Notes: generated from the letters alone by a model not told the origin. Shown: positions 36,597 through 44,948, counted from the first letter of the stretch. The stretch is 64,000 bases of DNA from Phormidium tenue FACHB-1052 (GCF_014696675.1 NZ_JACJQN010000003.1:186001-250000); one strand, 5' to 3'. Numbers and translations: made by a program.

Positions 36597-37168
36597 ATGC
36601 CCCAGCCCAGCCATCACCGCCTGTTTCAAGACAAGACCCTCACCCAAGCGCTCAAGGGGTTTTTGTTTCCCGCCGACATTGGCGATCGCCACCAAAAGCT
36701 CTTGCAGTGGGTGCAAGCCCTAGAGAGCGGCACTCTGGATGTGGTGAAAGAAACCTCGCTCCACGGCGACTTTCTCAAAGATGTGTTTCAAGATGCCCTG
36801 GGCTACCGCTCGGTGATTGGCGGCGCAGGCCACCCGCGACATGCTCCACTGGTTTCACATCGAGCACGGCATCGACAAAGCAGGCAACAAACTCAGCGAC
36901 TTTGCCAGCCTCTCCCTCGACGACTTTTTCAAGAAATCAAAAAACGCCGCTCCAAGGGTCAGGCAACCTTGGCCCCAAAGACCTCAAAACCCTCACCGAA
37001 GCCTACGGCGACTATGCCCTGCCCATTCAGCAGCGCCGCCGCGACGGCCTAGTGCTAGAGCACCGCATCTCTGAGCTAGTCAACCAAGCCTACGGCCTCA
37101 CCCCCGAAGAAATCGACCTCATGTGGAAAACCGCCCCACCAAGAATGCCCTTTAGCCGCCCTAAATAG
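36597..37168 (+). pseudogene. remnant of a type IIG restriction-methyltransferase (Eco57I-like)
   Basis: Pieces of one protein lie in different frames. The first (36597 to about 36830) reads TLTQALKGFLFPADIGDRHQKLL...SLHGDFLKDVFQDALGYRSVIGG, the N-terminal domain of such enzymes. A junction and frame change follow, then ATRDMLHWFHIEHGIDKAGNKLSDFASLSLDDFF, then in another frame GNLGPKDLKTLTEAYGDYALPIQQRRRDGLVLEHRISELVNQAYGLTPEEI, the extreme C-terminus. The large central methyltransferase and recognition parts (normally hundreds of residues) are absent. This is an internally deleted, frameshifted pseudogene. Confidence 0.8.
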
Positions 37169-37182
37169 GGGACTTTCGCCAA

Positions 37183-37243
37183 GGGGACGGGTGCCTTTGC
37201 TAATTACCAAAGATCTGGTGTTCAGCCCAAGGCACCCGTCCCC
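37183..37243. repeat. 15-bp perfect inverted repeat, 31-nt spacer
   Basis: GGGGACGGGTGCCTT (37183-37197) and its exact complement (37229-37243) lie just downstream of the restriction-modification remnant. The size suggests a miniature mobile element or repeat. No T-tract follows. Confidence 0.7.
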
Positions 37244-37291
37244 TGACCGAGGAGCCGTCCGTAGAGATGACTGTTTACGATAAAGGTAAAT

Positions 37292-37312
37292 GGTGGGCAG
37301 TGCCCACCCTAC
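37292..37312. repeat. dispersed palindromic repeat, copy 2
   Basis: Same 21-bp core as at 16811, 53880 and 62775 (GGTGGGCAGTGCCCACC plus CTAC). It lies 20 bp before the frameshifted antitoxin-like gene. Confidence 0.85.
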
Positions 37313-37334
37313 TGTTTTAGGTAGGTGACTCAAA

Positions 37335-37573
37335 ATGAATGCTCACAAAATTGAGGCTGTGGTTGCCGAAAACGGTATGTCATACTCAGGGACTTGCTCT
37401 TTCAAACAGGAGATACCGTCGAAGTCATTGTTCTAAAGCAACATTCTGACTCTCAGCAAGCGCTGTCTGCTCATGATCCCATTGCGGCAGATCAAGACTA
37501 TCTACGCGGTATAAAAGCCCAAATGAGCGAGTGGGTATCCGCCGAAGATGAGGCGGCCTACTATGACCTCTAG
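37335..37573 (+). pseudogene. frameshifted antitoxin-like gene
   Basis: The start frame reads MNAHKIEAVVAENGM and then ends at a premature stop. Moving one base restores a sensible protein to the TAG at 37573: LRDLLFQTGDTVEVIVLKQ...DPIAADQDYLRGIKAQMSEWVSAEDEAAYYDL. Together these make an AbrB-like/type II antitoxin of about 79 residues with an acidic tail. The 239-nt length (240 minus one) points to a single-base deletion near 37376-37384. No toxin gene follows; a hairpin and the next gene on the other strand do. An orphaned, inactivated antitoxin is the simplest reading. Confidence 0.72.
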
Positions 37574-37591
37574 ATAGTTTGGTAATGCAAA

Positions 37592-37624
37592 ATCCCCTCG
37601 GTAGATTGAGCCTACCGAGGGGAT
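37592..37624 (-). terminator. 13-bp hairpin, probable terminator
   Basis: ATCCCCTCGGTAG and its exact complement around a 7-nt loop. On the minus strand it is followed by TTT and lies 26 bp past the stop of the gene at 37650, so it probably ends that transcript. It may also stop + strand reading from the antitoxin scar. Confidence 0.7.
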
Positions 37625-37649
37625 GCTGGGAGTTCATGAGATAAGCAGA

Positions 37650-38006
37650 TCAAGCCACGATGTCTACCTTGCGGGTGGGGCGCTTGCGATCGCTCTTGCG
37701 AATGCCGCCCGCCATTTCATACTCATAGCTATCTTTGCCATACTTAGCTGCCACCGCAATCAGCATGCGCTCTGACAGCACTCTCATTTCTTTTTCAGTG
37801 TCGCGCACTACGCTAAGGGCGCGGTCTACAAACGATAGCGATTCATTATAGGTAGCTAGCTGCGATTGCAGCTTATCTAGCTCTAGCTGATAGTTGTCTA
37901 GGGTCAGCCCATCGCCCAAATTTAGGCTGGCACTAATTGATTTGAGCGCAGCGGCGCGGCGAACGCCCTTTTCGAGCACGGGTGAACTTCTTTTTTGTCG
38001 AGGCAT
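37650..38006 (-). CDS. conserved cyanobacterial hypothetical protein, coiled coil
   Basis: About 118 residues from the ATG coding MPRQKRSSPV. A basic start, an ASLNLGDGLTLDNYQLELDKLQSQLATYNESLSFVDRALSVV helical/coiled-coil centre, and a conserved end MLIAVAAKYGKDSYEYEMAGGIRKSDRKRPTRK rich in Lys/Arg. I recognise this as a type of small cyanobacterial protein but know no function. An upstream minus-strand frame ends on its ATG (TAATG overlap) and reads through the 21-bp repeat zone. Confidence 0.75.
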   Translation of the reverse strand: MPRQKRSSPVLEKGVRRAAALKSISASLNLGDGLTLDNYQLELDKLQSQLATYNESLSFVDRALSVVRDTEKEMRVLSERMLIAVAAKYGKDSYEYEMAGGIRKSDRKRPTRKVDIVA

Positions 38007-38189
38007 TAGATGCACCTCTGTAGGGTTGACCCTTTCAAGATGGCACAGGGGCCAATGCCCTGAAACTGATGGTTTTGCGGGAGCTGAGATGTGCTTACAA
38101 GCGCGAAGGGTTCAGTAAATTTGCCGTCATTGGTCAGCGCGAGGCCGTTGATAGAGAGCATAAAGGCGCTGCTTTTATGCAAAATGAGG

Positions 38190-38399
38190 GCGTTGATTGA
38201 AAATAGGTGGATGAATTCAACGAATAGCCGGATGAATTCGATTAACAGGAACGCATTTATAATAAACACTTGCATTTTTATTTAGATCACGAAAGTGATA
38301 CTTATGAATGGGACGGTGAATTCAACCAACACCGCCGCGAATTCAATCAATAGGGCGATGAATTCAATTAACATCGGCCTGTTAGTCCAAAACACCTCC
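38190..38399. repeat. two clusters of degenerate 21-bp tandem repeats
   Basis: Cluster one: four units at 38190-38273, including ATGAATTCAACGAATAGCCGG and its neighbour from 38232. Cluster two: four units from 38316 to 38399 (starts 38316, 38337, 38358, 38379). The core ATGAATTCAAT.AA.A carries GAATTC in five units. The + strand reads as a heptad NSTNRxM; the minus strand reads as LIEFIxL. There are no unique spacers, so this is not CRISPR. GC is clearly lower than in flanking genes. Confidence 0.75.
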
Positions 38400-38471
38400 A
38401 TTTTTGCGGCGATCGCTAAGGTCATCCCCATGGACAAGTTCCCTACATCGACCAAAGTCAGAAACCTATGA
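38304..38471 (+). CDS. possible small protein made of NSTNRAM heptads
   Basis: A 55-residue frame beginning MNGTVNSTNTAANSINRAMNS that runs through the second repeat cluster and on to KVRNL. Another + strand frame (38091-38285) ends with matching NSTNSRMNSINR units. The minus strand is also open here and would give hydrophobic repeats. It is not clear which, if any, is translated. Confidence 0.25.
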   Translation: MNGTVNSTNTAANSINRAMNSINIGLLVQNTSIFAAIAKVIPMDKFPTSTKVRNL

Positions 38472-38650
38472 TGGATCTGCAAGGCAGCGAAGGTCGTTGG
38501 CATCAGGGTTTGAAACACCTTTTGCACCTAACGGGTGATGCCAGAGCGTCTGCGGTAGCTGCGATCGCCCGTCAGGAATACCTTACTTGGCTGATGTAGC
38601 TGTGGGTACAGATTACGTTTCGCGCTGTGCTGCCCAAGGAGTCAATAACG

Positions 38651-39154
38651 ATGACGATAAAGTTTTGCTGGGCGCTGTTGGGGGGCCTACCGCTAAGTAT
38701 TTTGAGCAGCCTGGGCACAGCCGCCTTGGCCAGCACAATCGATCTGAGCGTGCTGCCCCTGTTGAGTGGCTCCCAGACCCGCTGCCCTGCTGGGCTCATG
38801 GCCCACGAAACTCCCCAACCCTACGTTGAGGGCGGCTTTTCCATCGATGGCATGGTCAAACTGCGCGACATTGCCACCAACATTCGACTGTCTCAGTCTG
38901 ATCAATTTAGCGCCACCTGGGTGGGCACCCTCAAGTCCGAATACCGCAATTGCCAGGCATCGGGCGGCATGATCCGCATTGATGGTGCGGCCCACGAGGC
39001 TAACTCCTACATCCGCATTCAGATGATCAATGGCCAGGTCAAGGCCACCCTCGACATGACAGGAATGCGCGATGCCAACGGGTTCACCGCCGTCATTCTG
39101 TTTAAGGGCTTGCGGGATGGCAATCCTCGCTGGACATGGGGCGGCAGCGATTAG
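38651..39154 (+). CDS. secreted hypothetical protein
   Basis: 167 residues from the ATG coding MTIKFCWALL. It has a signal peptide ending near TAALA-S, and a mature part with two Cys (TRCPAG; YRNCQASG) and mostly beta-type sequence (SYIRIQMINGQVKATLDM). Not recognised. The end overlaps the convergent CheB gene by four bases. Confidence 0.6.
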   Translation: MTIKFCWALLGGLPLSILSSLGTAALASTIDLSVLPLLSGSQTRCPAGLMAHETPQPYVEGGFSIDGMVKLRDIATNIRLSQSDQFSATWVGTLKSEYRNCQASGGMIRIDGAAHEANSYIRIQMINGQVKATLDMTGMRDANGFTAVILFKGLRDGNPRWTWGGSD

Positions 39155-40188
39155 TCAACGTCCTGTTGATCGTGAGTGTCGTTGTCTTTGTGGGTGTCTT
39201 CATAGGTAGCTTTTAACATGGCGCGAATCCGATCGATATGAACTTGAGAGTCTTGAACCCGCTGTAAGACTGAAGAAGAAGCATTGCCTTGACTCTGGCC
39301 CATGGTGGCAATCAAATTCTGGCGCTCCTCAAACATCCGTAGGGCAACCCACAGCGTCTCTTCGATCTTGGCTGTTTGCTGAGCAAGCAGCACTGCCGAG
39401 GTAAAGGCATGGCCTGTATGACAGCGATACCTTAAAAAATCTCCTTCCGTTATTTGCCAAAGTACCCCGCCACAGTCGGGGCAGTTGAAGGGCACCTGCT
39501 TGCCGAGCGCCTCAACTGAGGGCAAATCGCTCAAAACGCGTTGGGCAATTTCCGCCTCGATCACAATGTCTTTTGGCGGCTGCTTGCGACTGGGTAATTT
39601 TCTCCGCACTAGATCCGACAGCAGCATTCCCATTTTGGCGATGGGCAAGCAATAATCAGCTCCCACATTGGCTATGACCGACCGAGGCATGTCTGGATAG
39701 GCCGCATCCACCGGATCTTGGACGATGCAAACGCCGCCGCATCGTTTGATGGCCATCATGCCACTGGTGCCATCATCCAGGTATCCGGTCAAAATGATGC
39801 CAATGACGCGATTGCCATAGGCCACCGCTGCGGAGCGAAATAGGGGATCAATGGCTGGTCGATAACGATTTTCGCGAGCGCCTTTGGTAACCAGAACTTT
39901 GCCTTTTTCAAGCAAAATATGTTGATCGGGGGGTGCCAAATAAACATGCCCGATTTGGAAAGATTGCTCGTCGTGGGCCTGTTCGCAGGTTAGCCCACCA
40001 CTCGCATTTAAGGCGGCAACCAGCACGTCTCCAGTGGTTTCTGCACCCATGTGGTTAACAATGAAAATGGAAGCCGGAAAATCTTTGGGAAACTGCCCGA
40101 TCAGCTGCGTCAAGGCCTGCATTCCTCCAACAGACGCGCCAACCACAATGATCATTGGATCTTTGCTTTGATTCATTGTCACTTTCAT
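39151..40188 (-). CDS. CheB-type methylesterase without receiver domain
   Basis: 345 residues. The N-terminal 200 form a CheB catalytic domain with the Ser-His-Asp set: VVGASVGGMQAL (Ser), FIVNHMG (His) and LTGYLDDGTSGM (Asp). It lacks the phosphoacceptor domain of classical CheB. The C-terminus holds a zinc ribbon-like CPDCGG...YRCHTGHAF followed by a helical segment, an arrangement common in stand-alone CheB proteins. It probably removes methyl groups from a receptor-like partner; no che genes are adjacent, so the partner is unknown. Confidence 0.87.
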   Translation of the reverse strand: MKVTMNQSKDPMIIVVGASVGGMQALTQLIGQFPKDFPASIFIVNHMGAETTGDVLVAALNASGGLTCEQAHDEQSFQIGHVYLAPPDQHILLEKGKVLVTKGARENRYRPAIDPLFRSAAVAYGNRVIGIILTGYLDDGTSGMMAIKRCGGVCIVQDPVDAAYPDMPRSVIANVGADYCLPIAKMGMLLSDLVRRKLPSRKQPPKDIVIEAEIAQRVLSDLPSVEALGKQVPFNCPDCGGVLWQITEGDFLRYRCHTGHAFTSAVLLAQQTAKIEETLWVALRMFEERQNLIATMGQSQGNASSSVLQRVQDSQVHIDRIRAMLKATYEDTHKDNDTHDQQDVD

Positions 40189-40332
40189 AGCCTTAGGTTT
40201 GGCGCATCTTCTGCTTTACCAACTTAAATGGCTCAAGGCTAAGTCAGGAAAAGATCTACCGCAGGTTGCACTTAGCTCCTGCATCTAGACCCTAGAGTAA
40301 AAGGGCGGTTTATGCCTTGGCCTTGACAACCT

Positions 40333-41580
40333 GTGGATATTTACATTCTCGATCTGCTGGTGATTGGCTTACTGCTGCTGACGGTCACCCTGGGGTCGGG
40401 CTGGATTGGCCGGTTGCCCCTCTCCTACGCGCTGATCTATATGGTTGTGGGGATTGTGCTGAGTCCCTACGGCTTTAACCTGATACGAGCGCGCCCCGAC
40501 ACCGTCTTTTTAGAGCGGTTGACCGAGATGGTGGTGTTGATTTCTCTGTTTAGCTGCGGCCTCAAGATGAATCGTCCGCTCAAGCGCTGGGCGTGGAATT
40601 CGACGATTCGGCTGATTGGCTTTTTGATGCCGATGTCGATCTTTGCGATCGCCGCCATTGGCCACTTTTTTCTCAAGCTAGAGTGGGGCGTCGGCATTTT
40701 GCTGGGGGCAATCTTGGCCCCTACTGACCCGGTTTTGGCCTCTGAGGTGCAGCTCAACAACCCCCAAGACCAGGACGAACTGCGCTTTGGGCTCACCTCT
40801 GAAGGCGGCCTCAACGATGCGCTGGCCTTTCCCTTTGTTTACTTTGGGCTGCACTGGTTAGAAGACGACAACTGGCAGAACTGGTTTGGTCGCTGGGTGG
40901 CCGTCGATCTGGTTTGGGCGATCGCCGCTGGGCTGCTGGTGGGCATTGGGGTGGCTAAGGGGGTCTGCTGGCTAGAGCAGCACTTTGCCAAACGGCTGGC
41001 CGTCGATGAGCTGATGGAAGATTTTGTCGGCCTCAGCACCATCCTAATCGCCTACTCAGTGGCCGAGATCGTTCGCGGCTACGGCTTTTTGGCCGTCTTT
41101 GTCGCTGGTGTGGTGATGTATAACCAGTGCCTGAGCGATGAGCGATCGGCCTCTCGCCTCAACTTTATGGAACGGCTGGAGAAACTGACCGAAATTGGCA
41201 CAATTTTGCTGTTGGGGTCGCTGCTGCGAGTCGAGCCGATTCTGAAGTTTGCGGTGCCGGGCCTGCTAATCGCGGGCTCACTGCTGTTTGTGATTCGCCC
41301 CCTGGGAGCCTGGGTGAGCACCATGGGTTCTCCAGTACACCCGGCCACGCGCTGGCTATTCGGCTGGTTTGGCATTCGCGGTGTGGGTTCGCTGTACTAT
41401 CTCGCCTATGCGCTGAGTCAGGGTTTACAGGACGAAGCGGGCGAGCTGATTGCCTGGGTGACAATCATTACCGTCGCTATCTCGGTAACGCTGCATGGCG
41501 TCACCTCGACGCCGCTGATGCGGTGGTACGAGCACTACATTGGCGGTCGCAACCCGATCGAGAAAGAGCTGCCCGACTAG
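40333..41580 (+). CDS. cation/proton antiporter (CPA1/NhaP-like)
   Basis: 415 residues with about 11-12 membrane helices. Transport motifs of the family are present: GAILAPTDPVLAS, TSEGGLNDALAFPFVY (ion-binding Asp) and WFGIRGVGSLYYLAYAL. It exchanges Na+ or K+ for H+ across the membrane, for salt and pH balance. A GTG start at 40333 is assumed, without a clear ribosome site. There is no C-terminal regulatory domain. Confidence 0.88.
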   Translation: MDIYILDLLVIGLLLLTVTLGSGWIGRLPLSYALIYMVVGIVLSPYGFNLIRARPDTVFLERLTEMVVLISLFSCGLKMNRPLKRWAWNSTIRLIGFLMPMSIFAIAAIGHFFLKLEWGVGILLGAILAPTDPVLASEVQLNNPQDQDELRFGLTSEGGLNDALAFPFVYFGLHWLEDDNWQNWFGRWVAVDLVWAIAAGLLVGIGVAKGVCWLEQHFAKRLAVDELMEDFVGLSTILIAYSVAEIVRGYGFLAVFVAGVVMYNQCLSDERSASRLNFMERLEKLTEIGTILLLGSLLRVEPILKFAVPGLLIAGSLLFVIRPLGAWVSTMGSPVHPATRWLFGWFGIRGVGSLYYLAYALSQGLQDEAGELIAWVTIITVAISVTLHGVTSTPLMRWYEHYIGGRNPIEKELPD

Positions 41581-41672
41581 ATCCCAGCTCTTGAGATAGC
41601 GCCGGATGCAGCGGGGGGATGGCTCGGCATGAATCTGTCGTTGCGATCGCTGAACAGCGCTTAGGACAGTCA

Positions 41673-41876
41673 CTAGGGCAGTTTTTGCAGATCTTGCTGA
41701 AGCTGCTCCGCCCGCTGCTCCACTGTCTCAGCAGCCTGGTTGGCCTGCTCAATCTGTTCAGTGGGAAGAGCGGTCTCGCCAGTCTCGGCGGGCTTGTTTT
41801 GGTGAGCCATGAGTGCCCCCACAATCCCCAGCCCAACGAATAACCCAACTAAAGAAAGTCCACGCATGATATGCAA
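41673..41876 (-). CDS. small membrane protein with coiled-coil tail
   Basis: 67 residues, or 64 if the second ATG (41867) is used. One N-terminal membrane helix (GLSLVGLFVGLGIVGALMA) and a soluble Gln/Glu-rich helix (IEQANQAAETVEQRAEQLQQDLQ). Unknown function; it resembles small membrane-anchored helical proteins common in cyanobacteria. Confidence 0.5.
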   Translation of the reverse strand: MHIMRGLSLVGLFVGLGIVGALMAHQNKPAETGETALPTEQIEQANQAAETVEQRAEQLQQDLQKLP

Positions 41877-41991
41877 AAATCCCTAAAAGGCCGTTGCGAT
41901 CGCTCAGTTCAATACCTTTAAGGTACCCAGCGCGTCTCACGGTTGCGGCAGAGTTTTAGCGTTGCCGCCCCTGTGCCTGTAAAATTTTGCC

Positions 41992-42585
41992 ATGACAACC
42001 TTTGTAGCCCTCGATTTTGAAACCGCCGATCGCTACCGCGACAGCGCCTGCGCTATTGGCCTAGTGCGGGTCGAGCAAGGCCAGGTGGTCGATAAAGTTC
42101 ACTATCTGATTCGCCCCCCTCGACGGGTGTTTGAGTTCACCCACATCCACGGCATTACCTGGCGGCAGGTGGCCAATGAGCCCGATTTTGCCGGGCTGTG
42201 GCCCGACATCGCGGCGATATTGACGGGGGCCGACTTTTTTGTGGCCCACAACGCGTCTTTCGATCGCAGCGTGCTCCACGCCTGCTGCCAGACCTACGGC
42301 ATTTTGCCCCCAGTACCCGACTTTGTCTGTACGGTGAAGCTGGCTCGTCAGGCCTGGAACCTTCGCCCCACCAAGCTGCCCAACGTGTGCGACTACCTAG
42401 GCATTCCCCTCAACCATCACGATGCCCTGTCGGATGCGGAAGCCTGCGCAAAAATTGCGATGCTGATTCCAACCCAGCTTGTGGCCTCAGCGTCTGGCGC
42501 TAGCGCGGGCCAGTCCCAAACACCGAGGCCAACCGACTTGGGAAGATTGCCCGTACGTAAGCGATCGCAGGGACGGACGCCTTAG
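41992..42585 (+). CDS. DnaQ-like 3'-5' exonuclease
   Basis: 197 residues with a DEDDh fold: FVALDFETAD (Asp-x-Glu), FVAHNASFDRSVL (Asp) and HHDALSDAEACAKI (His, Asp). It digests DNA or RNA from the 3' end. As a free-standing protein rather than part of polymerase III it may act in repair or RNA turnover. The C-terminal 35 residues are low-complexity. Confidence 0.88.
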   Translation: MTTFVALDFETADRYRDSACAIGLVRVEQGQVVDKVHYLIRPPRRVFEFTHIHGITWRQVANEPDFAGLWPDIAAILTGADFFVAHNASFDRSVLHACCQTYGILPPVPDFVCTVKLARQAWNLRPTKLPNVCDYLGIPLNHHDALSDAEACAKIAMLIPTQLVASASGASAGQSQTPRPTDLGRLPVRKRSQGRTP

Positions 42586-42635
42586 CAAAGCAGTCGGTCT
42601 CCCCTGCAAGCTAACCCCCAGCAAAACCGCCTATG

Positions 42636-43379
42636 CTATCTCCCCCCAGGGAATTTCTCTACATAGGCCTGCATCTGTAGGGCGATCTTCCCTGGCTGAA
42701 CATCCAGACTTTGCAGTTGGAGCGTCATGCCGCTGAGGGTGAAATTGTGCAGGTCGAGCAGGTCTTTGGCCGCCGCCAGCAGCCCCTGGGTGAGGGGTTC
42801 TGAAGTGTTTTCAGGCTCGACTTGCACATCGTTTAGCACCACCTCATGGCCCTGGGGCCCCAGGGCCGGGGTAGCGCGAAAGGCCACCTGCTGCCGCTCG
42901 CCGGTTTCATCGAGCACCACGCTGGCGGCGATCGCCACCTGACCATTCCCCGGCAGAGAGAAGTCAATTTGCTCAGCACTGACCTGCACCGGACGGCCAT
43001 CTAGGGTGACCTCCAAAGACTTCAGTTTCTGCTGAATATAGTCAGAATTGCAGGCCCGCTCAATATCAACTTCGGTCAGCTCAACCGCAGCGCTGGCGTT
43101 GGTAGGACGCGTCAGCTTAATATTGCCCAGGGCCGCCTTGAGGGGGTCGATGGCGATGCCGTCGGTTTTGACCGAAAGCTGCTCGGTACGCAGATCATTT
43201 TTGATCACCAGACCCCGCCCCAGAATTTCGGCTGACTCTAGCTCTCCCTGCATCAGGGCGATCGGGTTAGTGCGAATCTCGGCATCTAGGTGGTCGGCGG
43301 CATCGAGCTGGGTAGATAGCCCTACCTCAAATGCTTTGCTCAGGGCCTGCTCTCCCAGATCTGAATTGCCTTTAGCCAT
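42636..43379 (-). CDS. DUF2993 family protein
   Basis: 247 residues from the ATG coding MAKGNSDLG. It matches DUF2993, found in cyanobacteria and actinobacteria: ALSKAFEVGLSTQLDAADHLDAEIRTNPIALMQGELESAEILGRGLVIKNDLRTEQLSVKTDGIAIDPLKA and the terminal LQLQSLDVQPGKIALQMQAYVEKFP. The fold is likely lipid-binding-like (TULIP/YdgA style), but this is an inference. No signal peptide. Confidence 0.8.
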   Translation of the reverse strand: MAKGNSDLGEQALSKAFEVGLSTQLDAADHLDAEIRTNPIALMQGELESAEILGRGLVIKNDLRTEQLSVKTDGIAIDPLKAALGNIKLTRPTNASAAVELTEVDIERACNSDYIQQKLKSLEVTLDGRPVQVSAEQIDFSLPGNGQVAIAASVVLDETGERQQVAFRATPALGPQGHEVVLNDVQVEPENTSEPLTQGLLAAAKDLLDLHNFTLSGMTLQLQSLDVQPGKIALQMQAYVEKFPGGR

Positions 43380-43526
43380 CGTAGGTGTCCTTCCATAGGG
43401 GTGAAGGCATAGTCTAGACGGCATTCCAGGCGTTTACGCTCTGTCGAGATGCGGGTCTTGGGGCCAGCAATAGTCTGCCAAGGGAGGATAAATAGCGGGT
43501 CTGCCGCAGCGCCCTAGGTAGGCGGG

Positions 43527-44267
43527 CTAATGGCCTCTAAAAAAATTGGTTTCTAAAAACACCTTTGACAAATGGTTTAAAAACTCCCCCTCGTAGGGTC
43601 TCGTTTTTTTGATTAAAAAGAAAATTGAGAAGGCCAAGCTGGGCAGGGCATTGGCTAAAGGACGAGCTAGAGGCTTGGGAAATGGATAAAACTGCGACCC
43701 ATAGAAACCTGCCAGTTGGGTCAAGTCTCCCGCTACTTCTCGATAAAAGAGGAGCGTGTCGTGTTTAGAAAAAGATCTCACATGGGCCGAAAGCATCTTG
43801 CTACAGGTGGGATGTACCCCAAATAGACCCAAGAGCCGATTGTGCAGAGCCAAAACGTTGGGCACCCCCAGATAAAAATAGCCGCCCACCTTCAACACCC
43901 TAAAAATTTCGTGGTTGATCCAGTAAATTTCTTTGGTGTGCTCTAGCACCTGGTTGGCAATGACCAAATCGACTGACTCTGAAGCGATGGGCAGCGGCTC
44001 AGCTTCAATGTTGACGGAAATGGGTTTGATGCCCGAGGCGGCTAGCGCGGCGGCCTGCCAATCGCCATAGTCAACCCCGACGCACTGGGCCTGGGGATGC
44101 TGGGCCAAGACCACCTGCAAATCTTGCCCTCCCCCGCAGCCAATGTCGAGGCAGGTATCGATCGCGAGGGTGGGCACCACCTGGGCCAAGATGTGTCGGC
44201 CATAGGTTTCGCTGTGGTCAACGGTGGTGAGGCGGCTGGTGGTGCCCGGCGTGACCTGTCTAAACAT
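43527..44267 (-). CDS. class I SAM-dependent methyltransferase
   Basis: 246 residues with the SAM-binding Rossmann motifs: LDIGCGGGQDL (motif I), CVGVDYGDWQ (acidic residue binding ribose), and ANQVLEHTKEIYWINHEIFRVLKVGGYFYLGVPN (motifs IV-VI). The tail SIFFLIKKTRP is hydrophobic. The substrate is unknown; this style is common in glycan and lipid pathways. Confidence 0.84.
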   Translation of the reverse strand: MFRQVTPGTTSRLTTVDHSETYGRHILAQVVPTLAIDTCLDIGCGGGQDLQVVLAQHPQAQCVGVDYGDWQAAALAASGIKPISVNIEAEPLPIASESVDLVIANQVLEHTKEIYWINHEIFRVLKVGGYFYLGVPNVLALHNRLLGLFGVHPTCSKMLSAHVRSFSKHDTLLFYREVAGDLTQLAGFYGSQFYPFPKPLARPLANALPSLAFSIFFLIKKTRPYEGEFLNHLSKVFLETNFFRGH

Positions 44268-44306
44268 AACTACCCTCGTTTACGCAGTTGGCAGGCAGGA
44301 GGGCGT

Positions 44307-44948
44307 CTAAATCACACCCTTTGAGCTGGGGATGAGGTGCGATCGGCGGGGGTCTACCTCGGTGGCCATGCGCATGGCGCGGGCAAAGGCCTTGAAGGTG
44401 GCTTCAATAATATGGTGCGAGTTGATGCCGTCGAGCTGGCGAATGTGCAGGGTCATTTGGCTGTGGTTGACCACGGCGACAAAAAACTCGCGCACTAGCT
44501 GGGTGTCGTAGGTGCCCACCCGCTGGGTCGGAATCTCCAGCCCGTAGCTGAGGTGGGGCCGACCTGAGAAATCTAGCGCCACCTGCACCAGCGATTCGTC
44601 CAGCGGCGCGACGAAATGGCCAAAGCGGGTAATGCCCTTGCGATCGCCCAAGGCCTGGTGCAGCGCCATCCCCAGGGTGATGCCCACATCCTCGTTGGTG
44701 TGGTGGTCGTCGATCTCAATGTCGCCCGTGGCCCGTACTTCTAAATCAATCAACCCGTGGGACGAAATCTGGTGCAGCATGTGGTCGAGAAAGGGAATGC
44801 CCGTCTTGGCCTCACACTGCCCGGTGCCGTCCAAATTGAGGCTCACCTGCACGTCGGTTTCCCCGGTGGCGCGGCTCACGCTGGCGCTGCGGCTGGGGTA
44901 GGCCAAACCAGGGGCAGGAGCAGAAATTGGACGGTCTTGGGTTTGCAT
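44307..44948 (-). CDS. hisB: imidazoleglycerol-phosphate dehydratase
   Basis: 213 residues, sixth step of histidine synthesis. The metal-binding His clusters are present: [24 protein letters not shown], and [16 protein letters not shown]. It is a single-function HisB without the phosphatase domain found in enterobacteria, as usual in cyanobacteria. Not in a his operon here; aroB lies immediately upstream on the same strand. Confidence 0.97.
   Translation of the reverse strand: MQTQDRPISAPAPGLAYPSRSASVSRATGETDVQVSLNLDGTGQCEAKTGIPFLDHMLHQISSHGLIDLEVRATGDIEIDDHHTNEDVGITLGMALHQALGDRKGITRFGHFVAPLDESLVQVALDFSGRPHLSYGLEIPTQRVGTYDTQLVREFFVAVVNHSQMTLHIRQLDGINSHHIIEATFKAFARAMRMATEVDPRRSHLIPSSKGVI

Noticed and set aside
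37335-37573. Intact second toxin-antitoxin pair
   Set aside because: The frame is broken and no toxin follows; the next gene is on the opposite strand and is a cyanobacterial hypothetical.
38190-38399. Possible CRISPR array in the 21-bp repeat zone
   Set aside because: Units abut directly with no unique spacers, the period is too short, and no cas gene is nearby.
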